A model generated the notes under the pieces. The model was not told the origin of the DNA, ran no database searches, and was given only the letters and a program-made list of their open reading frames with translations. 39,791 nt of DNA, from NCBI GenBank assembly GCA_038521625.1, contig JBCBKP010000030.1, positions 1 to 39,791 of the forward strand, read 5' to 3'. This document shows positions 25,781-32,894 of this stretch, piece by piece. Numbering within the stretch: position 1 is the stretch's first letter; every line of letters begins with the position of its first letter. The translations under genes and the position numbers were made by a program. The stretch comes from JBCBKP01 sp038521625 (GTDB lineage Bacteria; Planctomycetota; Phycisphaerae; Phycisphaerales; UBA1924).

Positions 25781-27058
25781 ATGTACGACCACAATCACCA
25801 GCACGCCTCGGATCAGCCAGACTCGATCGATCGCCGCGCACTGCTCGGCGCGGCCGGGCTCGCCGGACTCGCCGCCATCGCCGGGAGGTCGAGCGCGGGG
25901 CCGCTCACCCCGCCCGGCGGCCCCGTCACCGGCACCGGGCCCACGCTCGAACAGATCAACGCCGGCGCGACGAAGAACGCGATCGACATCGAGTCGCTCC
26001 CGCCCTCGTTCGCCGGCGGCGCACAGCACGAGATCATCCGGCCCGGCGTCTACGAGCTGCGCCGGAACCTGCTGCCGAACGGCTTCAATACCGCGATCTC
26101 GATCTGCTCGTCCGGCGTCACCATCAACCTCAACGGATACTCGATCACCGCCTTCACGGACCGCGCCTTCTCCATGCAGATCACGTTCCGAGGCGTCGTG
26201 ATCCGGAACGGAACGATCATCGACTGCAACTCCGTTGTCGACGGCGGGAACATCCGACAACAGGATTGGGCGATCGAGGATCTCCGCATCGACGGACGCA
26301 GCAGCAACGGCAAGGCCATCAGCCTCCCCGGCGGGATCGCCGTGCGACGCTGCATGGTCTGCGGCCACTCAACGGGTATCGAGCTCGGCTCCGGTTCGAT
26401 CGTGGAGTCCTGCACGGCCGTCGAGACCCGCGGCACAGGCGGCGTTGCGATCGCCGCGGGCCGGGGCTCGATCGTCCAGCGCAGCGTCGTGCGCGAGCCC
26501 GAGGGCAAGGGCTTCGTCCTCGGCCAGGCAACGACCGCCACCGACTGTGTCGCAAGCGGCGCACGCTTCAACGGCTTCGAGCTCGACGACGCAGCCGTCG
26601 TCACCAACTGCGTCGCCGAGAACAACACCGGCGACGGCTTCAACGGCATCATCAACAACGTGCTCCGGTCTTGCATCGCAAGGTCCAACCGGTCCCACGG
26701 CATCGAGATGGGCGAGTCCTCGCTCATCGAGTCCTGCGCGCTCAATGCCAACCGCTTCGGCGGCATCGTCGTCGGCAATCGGAACCTCGTCCGCAACAAC
26801 ATGCTGGACTTCCACCAGGATGAATCGTCCGCCTCGGCGATCAACGTGAACGGCAGCGACAACCGCGTCGAGGACAACTCGATCGTGCGGGCGAGCGACG
26901 GCATTCGCAACAACGGCGACCGGAACCTCTACATGCGGAACCGTCTGTCGCTGATCACGTTCGCGCCGTACCAGCTCGCCGGCGGGAGCAGCACATTCTC
27001 ACAAACCGGCAGCGGCGCGTCGACCTCACTGCCCCACGTCAACTTCGTGATGGCCTGA
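25781..27058 (+). CDS. Tat-exported right-handed parallel beta-helix protein (copy 2)
   Basis: A 425-residue paralogue of the preceding gene, 18 bases downstream, with GAGAACACC before its ATG. The twin-arginine signal DRRALLGAAGLAGLAAIAGR (residues 17-36) is nearly identical to copy 1. It has the same Pro-rich spacer (TPPGGPV), the same entry block SGVTINLNGYSIT and the same ending (LPHVNFVMA). About three coils fewer are present than in copy 1, and the coils contain Cys at regular intervals (VVRDC- and IVESC-like steps). The pair must arise from a tandem duplication followed by divergence. Function is unknown; a polysaccharide-binding or cell-surface role is inferred from the fold. Confidence 0.85.
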   Translation: MYDHNHQHASDQPDSIDRRALLGAAGLAGLAAIAGRSSAGPLTPPGGPVTGTGPTLEQINAGATKNAIDIESLPPSFAGGAQHEIIRPGVYELRRNLLPNGFNTAISICSSGVTINLNGYSITAFTDRAFSMQITFRGVVIRNGTIIDCNSVVDGGNIRQQDWAIEDLRIDGRSSNGKAISLPGGIAVRRCMVCGHSTGIELGSGSIVESCTAVETRGTGGVAIAAGRGSIVQRSVVREPEGKGFVLGQATTATDCVASGARFNGFELDDAAVVTNCVAENNTGDGFNGIINNVLRSCIARSNRSHGIEMGESSLIESCALNANRFGGIVVGNRNLVRNNMLDFHQDESSASAINVNGSDNRVEDNSIVRASDGIRNNGDRNLYMRNRLSLITFAPYQLAGGSSTFSQTGSGASTSLPHVNFVMA

Positions 27059-27063
27059 CCAGT

Positions 27064-27082
27064 TCCCGGACCGAGACCGGGA
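27064..27082. terminator. Weak hairpin between convergent genes
   Basis: TCCCGG and CCGGGA form a 6-base-pair stem around ACCGAGA, five bases after the copy-2 stop and 35 bases past the stop of the convergent small gene. The stem is short and no T-tract follows. Confidence 0.33.
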
Positions 27083-27117
27083 CCGGCACCTCGGAATGAT
27101 GACCGCGCCGCGTCGGC

Positions 27118-27324
27118 TCAGCCGTCCCGCTCGGTGCTCTCGTAGGTCTCGGGCGAGCCGGCCATCGGGAACGGGATCGAGAGGCTCGTGTGCTCGTCCT
27201 GGTGCTGCTCCGCCGCCGGGCGGCGGGCGGGCTTCGTCGCCGGCTGCGGCTTCGCGGCGTCCTTGGTGGACCCCTCGATGGCCTTGTTCCGATTCTCCGT
27301 CGACTCCGCGGGCAGCGCACCCAT
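27118..27324 (-). CDS. Small charged hypothetical protein
   Basis: A 68-residue hydrophilic protein (MGALPAESTENRNKAIEG at the start, ending ETYESTERDG), rich in Lys, Arg, Glu, Pro and Ala with no membrane or signal segment, so probably disordered and cytoplasmic. The ATG at 27324 is well supported: AGGAGG lies seven bases upstream. The longer frame from 27381 adds a Gly/Pro-rich leader without such a site. I recognise no family. It stands alone between convergent neighbours and could be a short regulatory or scaffold protein. Confidence 0.6.
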   Translation of the reverse strand: MGALPAESTENRNKAIEGSTKDAAKPQPATKPARRPAAEQHQDEHTSLSIPFPMAGSPETYESTERDG

Positions 27325-27381
27325 GACCAATCCTCCTGGCGGGCCAGCTGGGGGCCCCTCGCCCGTTCCTGCACACCACAA

Positions 27382-27396
27382 TCGGGGAAGCCCCGA
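27382..27396 (-). terminator. Putative terminator of the metallo-hydrolase gene
   Basis: TCGGGG and CCCCGA pair around a 3-base loop, read on the minus strand as a hairpin followed by TTGTGG. It is 123 bases past the metallo-hydrolase stop and upstream of the small gene at 27118-27324. The U-run is poor, so it may instead be a spacer hairpin. Confidence 0.3.
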
Positions 27397-27518
27397 ACGA
27401 CCCGGTCTCCGACTGAAAGCGTTTACGCTATCGACGAGACCCGAGTTCGTCGATCGGAAAAATCGCCCCTCGGATGAAGTACTCGCGTCCGATTCCGCAC
27501 AGACAGGACCGCCAGGGC

Positions 27519-28343
27519 CTACTGGGGCAGCACGAGCCCGTCGTACGCCAGCCGCACCGAATCGGGCAGGTCCGATTCGACCTCCGCGTGCACCATCTCG
27601 TGGTTCATGTGCACGAAATACGTCCGATCAGCGCCGATCCGCTCGGCGGCGTCGAGCGCTTGATCGAGCGTGAAGTGCGTCGGGTGGTGCCGCCGGCGGA
27701 GGGCGTCGAGCACGAGCACCCGCAGGCCCTGCAGGTGGGGCCAGGTCTCGGGCGGGATCGCCGAGGTGTCGGTGCAGTACGCCAGGGGCAGGATGCCGCC
27801 GGCTTCGGCCGACCGGAACAGCCCGGGCGACGACGGCTCGAGGCGGAAGCCGAGGATCGGCAGCTTGCCGTGGAGCAGGCGGAGCGGGGTGACCTTGAGG
27901 CCGAAGAGCTCGAGCGGGCGTCCGACGTCGAGTCGGTGGAGGATGACGCTGGCGACGAAGCTCTTCTGGACGTTCTGGCGGCTCTCGAAGATGTGCTGGT
28001 AGACCCGCCGGAGGTGGTCGGCGGTCCGGTCGTCGGCGTAGAGGTCGATCGGGCGGTCCATCAGGACGTTGAATCGCCGGACCTCGTCGAGCCCGAAGGT
28101 GTGGTCGACGTGGTTGTGGGTGAAGAGGATGCCGTCGCAGCGCTTCAGGCCGGCGGCGAGGGCCTGCTGGCGCAGGTCTGGACCGGCGTCGAAGAGCAGG
28201 ACGCGTTCCTGGCCCGTCGGGTCGGTGAACTCGAGCGCCGCGGCGGTGCGGAGCCGAACGTCGCGCGGGTCGTCCGAGACCGGGTCCATGCCGATCGAGG
28301 GGACGCCCGCGCTGGTGCCGGTGCCGAGGAAGCGGAAGCGCAT
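27519..28343 (-). CDS. Metallo-beta-lactamase-fold phosphodiesterase, PhnP/YycJ-like
   Basis: A 274-residue hydrolase. MRFRFLGTGTSAGVPSIG is the usual N-terminal strand-loop. FTHNHVDHTFGLDE gives the metal-binding HxHxDH motif, AYCTDTSAIP supplies the bridging Asp, and VHMNHEM near residue 250 the last His. The order and spacing fit the PhnP-like phosphoribosyl cyclic phosphodiesterase branch of the fold. Substrate cannot be fixed; phn genes are absent here. The ATG 28343 start is the first possible before the LGTGTS motif. It is on the same strand as rsmD and follows the orphan dockerin-like fragment by 102 bases. Confidence 0.85.
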   Translation of the reverse strand: MRFRFLGTGTSAGVPSIGMDPVSDDPRDVRLRTAAALEFTDPTGQERVLLFDAGPDLRQQALAAGLKRCDGILFTHNHVDHTFGLDEVRRFNVLMDRPIDLYADDRTADHLRRVYQHIFESRQNVQKSFVASVILHRLDVGRPLELFGLKVTPLRLLHGKLPILGFRLEPSSPGLFRSAEAGGILPLAYCTDTSAIPPETWPHLQGLRVLVLDALRRRHHPTHFTLDQALDAAERIGADRTYFVHMNHEMVHAEVESDLPDSVRLAYDGLVLPQ

Positions 28344-28384
28344 CTCCCGGAGGGTACGGGGCGGCTGCGCGTCGGAAGCCGCGG

Positions 28385-28404
28385 CCCGGGCGGTCTGGCC
28401 CGGG
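28385..28404. terminator. Perfect hairpin after the dockerin-like fragment
   Basis: CCCGGGC and GCCCGGG pair over 7 bases around GGTCTG. A second, weaker stem (GGGAT/ATCCC, 28413-28429) lies between it and the fragment stop at 28446. The pair could end transcription arriving from rsmD before the metallo-hydrolase gene. There is no T-tract. Confidence 0.35.
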
Positions 28405-28445
28405 GCGCGGAGGGGATTGGTCCTATCCCGAGCGTCTCCGGGATG

Positions 28446-28733
28446 TCACGGACAGACGTTCAGGTAGAGGTCGACGAAGTAGAACAGGTCCGAGCCATCG
28501 ACGGTCCCGTCGGGAACGCCGTAGCCCGGATCGCCCGGGTTCGTGTTGCTGGTCGTCAGGTCGGCCCCGGGCTCACCGGCGTAGTACATCGCCTGGTAGA
28601 ACGTCAGGTCGACATAGCTGATCAGTCCGTCCGGCAGCCCATGGTCCGGATCGCCGGGGTTGGTGTTGAGCGTGGTCACGTCGGCGGCGCAGGGCTGCTC
28701 GTACATGAACTCCGCGGCGGCCAGCTCGGCCAT
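28446..28733 (-). CDS. Orphan dockerin-like C-terminal fragment
   Basis: The 95 codons from ATG 28733 encode no signal peptide. There are two copies of a module with the pattern ADxTTxNTNPGDPxxGxPDG followed by a (V)DLxFY helix, ending LYLNVCP, a Ca-binding dockerin-like repeat usually found at the C-terminus of large secreted proteins. The open frame continues upstream of the ATG as GKPSPVDLAAPYGLHSSTD, a degenerate copy of the other local module (SPADLAPPFG), before running into the 3' end of rsmD. The gene therefore looks like the tail of a lost secreted protein, or an unusually short free-standing module with an unidentified start. Confidence 0.5.
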   Translation of the reverse strand: MAELAAAEFMYEQPCAADVTTLNTNPGDPDHGLPDGLISYVDLTFYQAMYYAGEPGADLTTSNTNPGDPGYGVPDGTVDGSDLFYFVDLYLNVCP

Positions 28734-28804
28734 ATCGGCCGCGGCGGCGTCGGTCGAGGAGTGGAGGCCGTAGGGCGCGGCGAGGTCGACGGGGCTGGGC
28801 TTCC

Positions 28805-29596
28805 CTACTCGGGCGCGACCGGGACCCCGCTCTGGGGGCCCGCAGAGCGAACATATAGCTGCAACGCTGTCTGTCGATAGACACGCGTCTCGGGCCCGTC
28901 GGCGCCCTCGATCGAGAGGTCCGCGGGCTCGTTCGCCGGCGTCGCGTCGGGCTCGGCCCGCGCCTCGGCCTCGAAGGCCTCGAGCACGGCGTCGGCCTCC
29001 TCGTCGCTGAGCCCGTCGAGGTCGAGCTCGATGACCTCGTCGCCCTCCGGGTCGGTCTGTGACGGCGCGTGCTCGACTCCCTCGACCTCGACCGGGTGAG
29101 ACTCGGTCTCATGCGTGAGAGGCCACGGCGTGCGGATGATCAGGAAGCCGTCGTCCGACAGCTTGGGCAGAATCTTGGCCGCGTGGGCCTTGAGGCGCTC
29201 CCAGCCGGCACGCTCTCGGATAAGCGGGTAGGGCGGATCGAAGAAGGCGATGGTGCAAGGGTCGGGGCAGGCGGCGAACGCCGTCGGACCGAGCGCATCG
29301 GTCTGGATCAGCCGGACACGATCGCGGGCGTCGAACTGGTCGACATTGCGTTGGAGGATGCTCGCGATCTTGCGATCGCGCTCGATGCAGACCACACGCT
29401 CGGCCCCGCGGCTCACGGCCTCGAGCGCGACGGCCCCGGTGCCTGCGAAGGCATCGAAGACACTGGCGCCCTCGATATGACCACGCATGAGGTTGAACAG
29501 CGCGCCCTTGACGCGATCGGGGATCGGGCGCGTGGTCTCGGCGTCGGGCGGCGAGATCAGCTTCCGGCGTCGGAATTCGCCAGCGATGATGCGCAC
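28805..29596 (-). CDS. rsmD: 16S rRNA (guanine966-N2)-methyltransferase
   Basis: A 263-residue SAM-dependent enzyme that methylates G966 of 16S rRNA. MRIIAGEFRRRKL is the characteristic start, RPIPDRVKGALFNLM follows, FDAFAGTGAVALEA is the SAM-binding motif I, and FFDPPYPLIRERAG contains the catalytic DPPY. The final strand RVYRQTALQLYV is where the family normally ends, but between it and the catalytic core (about residues 165-235) there is a Glu/Asp/Ala/Pro-rich insertion of about 70 residues, which is the reason for the extra length over the usual 180-200. Downstream on the same strand is the dockerin-like fragment. Confidence 0.92.
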   Translation of the reverse strand: MRIIAGEFRRRKLISPPDAETTRPIPDRVKGALFNLMRGHIEGASVFDAFAGTGAVALEAVSRGAERVVCIERDRKIASILQRNVDQFDARDRVRLIQTDALGPTAFAACPDPCTIAFFDPPYPLIRERAGWERLKAHAAKILPKLSDDGFLIIRTPWPLTHETESHPVEVEGVEHAPSQTDPEGDEVIELDLDGLSDEEADAVLEAFEAEARAEPDATPANEPADLSIEGADGPETRVYRQTALQLYVRSAGPQSGVPVAPE

Positions 29597-29654
29597 GTGA
29601 GAGCGAAGGGGGCCGGGCCGGCCGGGTCAAGCCGCCCGTTGGTCGGCGGGGCGA

Positions 29655-30365
29655 TCAGGCGCGGATCAGATCGAGGTCGTCGATCAGCAGCGGCTCGCCC
29701 GAGCGGAGCCGCTCGACGGTCTCGATCCGGAACTGCGGGCGCTCGAGGCCGGTGATCGATTGCCAGAAGGGCGTCTGCTGGCCGTCGCGACGCCAGCTGC
29801 GGAGCTGGCCGGACTCGTCGCGGGCGTACCGGGCGAGGGACGGGCCCCCCAGCAGCAGGACGCGCTGGATCAGCAGCAGGTCCTCGGAGGCGAACTCCGC
29901 CTCGGCCGCCACACCCGCCAGTGCATCGACGAGGTGCCCGAATAGATCGGGGTCGGCCTCGAGCAGATGATCGGCGTCGTGCCAGACGATGTACCGGGTC
30001 CGGGCGAGCAGACCGGGGCCCTGGTCCTCCCGGAGTCGAAGGGCGGCGGTCACACCATGGAGCCCGTCGACGGCGCGGTCGAGCCGGCGGACCGGCAAAG
30101 AGCGCTCCAGCTGGTGGCAGAAGGTCTCGAGCCCGTCGATCAGGCCGCCGTAGAGCGGGAGCACCGATGTGCCACGCTGGCCCGAGAGGAAATCCTGAAG
30201 AGAGGCGGCGAAGCGGGCCCGATCGTCCGCGCGGTCGGACCAGGCCACCAGGTGGCGGTCGTCGAGGGCCGCGGCGACCTCGGCCTGCCAGTCGACGTGG
30301 TCGAAGCCCGCGTCGAACGGCCTCGTGGCGAAGCCGGGCAGATTGTCCTCACGGAGAAGACGCAT
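29655..30365 (-). CDS. Conserved-looking hypothetical protein
   Basis: A 236-residue soluble protein with no signal or membrane segment. It begins MRLLREDNLPGFATRPFDAG. It contains helices such as VDWQAEVAAALDDRHLVAWS, a central strand-loop RYIVWHDADHLLEADPD and a Leu-rich region DLLLIQRVLLLGGPSL, and ends with an Arg-Leu-rich segment. I recognise no catalytic motif or family; WHDADHL could be a metal or nucleotide contact but that is a guess. Codon usage is normal for the window, so it is a real gene. It is divergent from the LuxR-type gene across the 0.7 kb non-coding stretch, which must contain its promoter. Confidence 0.75.
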   Translation of the reverse strand: MRLLREDNLPGFATRPFDAGFDHVDWQAEVAAALDDRHLVAWSDRADDRARFAASLQDFLSGQRGTSVLPLYGGLIDGLETFCHQLERSLPVRRLDRAVDGLHGVTAALRLREDQGPGLLARTRYIVWHDADHLLEADPDLFGHLVDALAGVAAEAEFASEDLLLIQRVLLLGGPSLARYARDESGQLRSWRRDGQQTPFWQSITGLERPQFRIETVERLRSGEPLLIDDLDLIRA

Positions 30366-31101
30366 CAGACCACCCCCGGCTCACACCGGGGCCCCCAACC
30401 TTCTGTCCAGCGTCCGCGCTGGTGACGTGTGAAGGAACCCGAACGCGTGGTTCGGGTATCCCCCATCTCGGCTACTGCAATGTGCCGCGCCGGAAGTCGT
30501 TGGCCACAAACACCCGAGGAAAAGGCACAACCCTCCCAGATGGACCAATTGAGGTCCGATTCAGCCGGAATGATCCGGTGTTTTCCCCGGAGTCATTGAC
30601 ATCTTGGCGGCGTGTGTCAGTCTTGCCCTTAACGGGGTGGCGACTTGCCCGAAAGGGCGGAGTTCGCCGCACGGCGTGGATGACCGACCAACGCCTCGGA
30701 GACTCTGATCCGAGCCCATGGGGACGGCGCCGCTCGGCGACCGGCGCGTTGGCATTGGTGGACCGCCGAGCCGAAAGCACTCGTTGACTTGGACTTGTGT
30801 CGATTCGCACACAGCTGTGCGGCGCGCGGTGATTTGCCGCGATCGACCCAAAGTTCCGGCGTAGGGGCCGAAAGCCCTAAACAGACGTGTGCGCCGGCGC
30901 GTTATTTCCGAGGTGTGCGGCAGGGGAGCCGATACTTGGGGAACCAGGGTTCGGTCCCGAGATTGAGGCCCCGTAAGCTGGGGCAGGGTGGACGCAAGCA
31001 GCCGCCAGGAGGGCGGATGCCGCCGGACCTCGCGAGGCGAAGAGGCCCAACACGGACGGGCCGCGATCGATGGGGCGTGTGGCTAGAAGGGAATGGGTGC
31101 C
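30366..31101. other. Long non-coding divergent region and leader
   Basis: A stretch of 736 bases without coding bias in any frame, lower in GC than its surroundings. It contains the hairpin at 30437-30457, a TTGACA hexamer at 30596-30601 without a convincing -10 partner, the 10-base palindrome CACAGCTGTG at 30810-30819 and several short stems (for example CGCGG-TGATTTG-CCGCG and GGGC-CGAAA-GCCC) toward the LuxR gene. It separates divergent genes and may hold two promoters, a long 5' leader or a small RNA. No riboswitch class I know matches it. Confidence 0.5.
30437..30457. promoter_or_regulatory. Perfect 8-bp hairpin or operator
   Basis: ACCCGAAC and GTTCGGGT flank GCGTG. It lies 72 bases upstream of the minus-strand gene at 29655-30365 and could form an RNA hairpin in its leader or a symmetric protein-binding site. 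No T-run follows in either direction. Confidence 0.4.
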
Positions 31102-32184
31102 ATGGAAGACCGAGCGCAGAACGGACTGAACGCGTTGGGCATCGCGACCGACATCACCGAGGCGGTCTGTCAGCTGCCGGCGGTGGCGACCCTGGACTGG
31201 GGCGACGAGGCGGCGGATTGCGTCTCGTTGCTCGCGAGCCCGAGCTGCGCCTGCGTGCTGATCGGGACGATCGATTCCAACGGTCACCTCGTGGGGCACG
31301 AGGCGACGGGCGTTGCCGTGAACGGCTCCGCGTCGGATACGGCGCGGTCGCTCGAGCTCTCGCTGCGATCGAGGGCGGAACGACTGAACGACACGGGCCT
31401 GCGTCTGGGCGAGACCGAGCTGCGCTCGGGCGTGACGCAGCGTCTGAGCGTGCTGCTGGGCGAGGAGCAGTGGCGGAACACGGGCATCGGCCAGCTCTGG
31501 TCGGACGCGCCGGTCCGCGAGGTGCTGCTCGGCGTCCAGGGCCTCGGCAACGTCGAGACCGGTCGCGTGCTGATCGCGATGGTTGGGACGGGCCTATCGA
31601 GCGATCTGCCGCTGCACGAGCAGCAGGCGGTGCTCTCGGTCACGCTTCCGCTGCTGGTCCGCCGGGCGCTGATCGCGATCGGCGCGCGACGCACGACCTC
31701 GGCCCGCTGGCTGACACAGCGTGAGCAGCAGGTGCTGCGCGAGCTGACGCTGGGCAAGAGCGTGCGTCAGATCGCGGAGGACATGGGCCGCAGCCCGCAC
31801 ACGATCCACGACCACGTCAAGAGTCTGCACCGCAAGCTGAACGCCTCGAGCCGCGGCGAGCTGGTCGCGCGGGCGCTCGGCTTTGTCGACGAGAACGCCA
31901 AGGTCCGGGAGCGGACACGCGGCGCGACCGAGCGGGCGATCCCCGAGGTCACGACGACCGAGGCGGCGCGGTCGTTCACCGGCGGCACGCCGGCGAGCAT
32001 CGGCATCAACACCGGCACCCCGACCGGCGGCACAACGCCGAACAACCTCGGCGGCGCCGGCGAGCGTCCGCGTGCGACCCCGATCCCGCGGAACGACACC
32101 GCGAGCGGGATGCGGATCGGGCAGCCGGTCGCGTCGCCGATCGACCGCTCGATCGGGCAGCGTTCCGACGTCGTCGGAGGCTAG
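31102..32184 (+). CDS. LuxR-type transcriptional regulator with unrecognised N-terminal domain
   Basis: A 360-residue protein. The GerE/LuxR helix-turn-helix (about 204-259) reads LTQREQQVLRELTLGKSVRQ, then IAEDMGRSPHTIHDHVKSLH, with the recognition helix SPHTIHDHVKSL. The N-terminal 200 residues contain a Cys-rich stretch SLLASPSCACVLIG and helices but no receiver Asp, so it is not a standard response regulator. They resemble a GAF- or PAS-like sensor in secondary-structure pattern only. The C-terminal 95 residues are Thr/Pro/Gly/Ser-rich and probably disordered. ATG 31102 is preferred because AAGGGA lies at a suitable distance; ATG 31093 is in frame. It has a long non-coding upstream region. 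Confidence 0.8.
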   Translation: MEDRAQNGLNALGIATDITEAVCQLPAVATLDWGDEAADCVSLLASPSCACVLIGTIDSNGHLVGHEATGVAVNGSASDTARSLELSLRSRAERLNDTGLRLGETELRSGVTQRLSVLLGEEQWRNTGIGQLWSDAPVREVLLGVQGLGNVETGRVLIAMVGTGLSSDLPLHEQQAVLSVTLPLLVRRALIAIGARRTTSARWLTQREQQVLRELTLGKSVRQIAEDMGRSPHTIHDHVKSLHRKLNASSRGELVARALGFVDENAKVRERTRGATERAIPEVTTTEAARSFTGGTPASIGINTGTPTGGTTPNNLGGAGERPRATPIPRNDTASGMRIGQPVASPIDRSIGQRSDVVGG

Positions 32185-32248
32185 AGACTGTGTCGGCCGC
32201 TCCATAGCGTCCTGCGGGCGCCGCCGGAACGCCTCGGGGACGGCTGCT

Positions 32249-32890
32249 CTAACCGTCCGCCGATTCGGCGAGGCGCTCTCCGATCAGCCGCGCGAGGTGC
32301 GCCTCGAGCGGAGGGTCGGCGCGGAGCGGTGTGACGTAGCTCCCGGGGATGCCCCGACGCTCGAGGGCGCGATCGTTGTAGCGGCTGCTGAGCTGCGCGG
32401 CCTCGGTCTCGAACCGGCGCCCGACGGTGCGCCGGCGGAGAATCACGACCTCGACTCGCGCGACCACGGGCGTTTCGAGGTTTCGCAGGTCGGCAATGCC
32501 ACCCTGCTCGTTCGGCCCGGCCTGGCCGAGAAGGGACGCCCCGCTCGGCGGCGACGCCGGGGCGGGCGAGAACCAGACCCGCACGACGCGGCTCTGGTCG
32601 TTGATGAAATCCTGCCACTCCTGGCCGAGCGTGCGCTGCTCGCCGTCGCCCGGCGCGGCCAGGCCCAGCGTCGGCTTCGCCCGGGTCGTGATCAGGCCCG
32701 CGCGGGCGTCGATCTGATCGAGGCTGAAGCCGCAGTCCAGCAGGACCTCGCGCGTGGCGTCGAACGCGCCGGCGTATTCGCCGGCGGGGATCTCGATGCG
32801 CGCGGGCTCGGGGGCCTCGGAGACGCTCTCGCCCGCGCGCGGGGCGCAGGCCGTGACGATCGCGGCGGCGGCGAGTGCGGCTCGGAGCAT
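32249..32890 (-). CDS. Hypothetical lipoprotein coupled to the decarboxylase
   Basis: A 213-residue protein with a short signal MLRAALAAAAIVTACAP (lipobox VTAC). A mixed alpha/beta domain follows, containing IPAGEYAGAFDATREVLLDC and GFSLDQIDARAGLITTRAKP, then a variable Pro/Ser-rich loop and EVVILRRRTVGRRFETEAAQ. The pattern of an outer-membrane-lipoprotein-like fold of about 150 residues after the signal is common but I cannot assign the family. It starts four bases after the decarboxylase TGA, so the two are cotranscribed and probably coupled. It is convergent with the LuxR-type gene 64 bases away. Confidence 0.7.
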   Translation of the reverse strand: MLRAALAAAAIVTACAPRAGESVSEAPEPARIEIPAGEYAGAFDATREVLLDCGFSLDQIDARAGLITTRAKPTLGLAAPGDGEQRTLGQEWQDFINDQSRVVRVWFSPAPASPPSGASLLGQAGPNEQGGIADLRNLETPVVARVEVVILRRRTVGRRFETEAAQLSSRYNDRALERRGIPGSYVTPLRADPPLEAHLARLIGERLAESADG

Positions 32891-32894
32891 CGGG

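Noticed and set aside
30596..30625. Sigma-70 promoter from the TTGACA hexamer
   Set aside because: No acceptable -10 element occurs at 16-18 bases; only the -35-like word is present.
30950..30975. tRNA T-loop-like GGTTCGGTCCC
   Set aside because: No acceptor, D or anticodon arms can be folded around it, and the T-loop consensus is not met.
30950..31045. Possible c-di-GMP-I (GEMM) riboswitch
   Set aside because: Only a GACGCAA stretch and a GGGGAACC are shared; the order and the remaining conserved core (GCAAACC, GCCTCCGGCC, GGTAGCCGGGTTACC) are absent.
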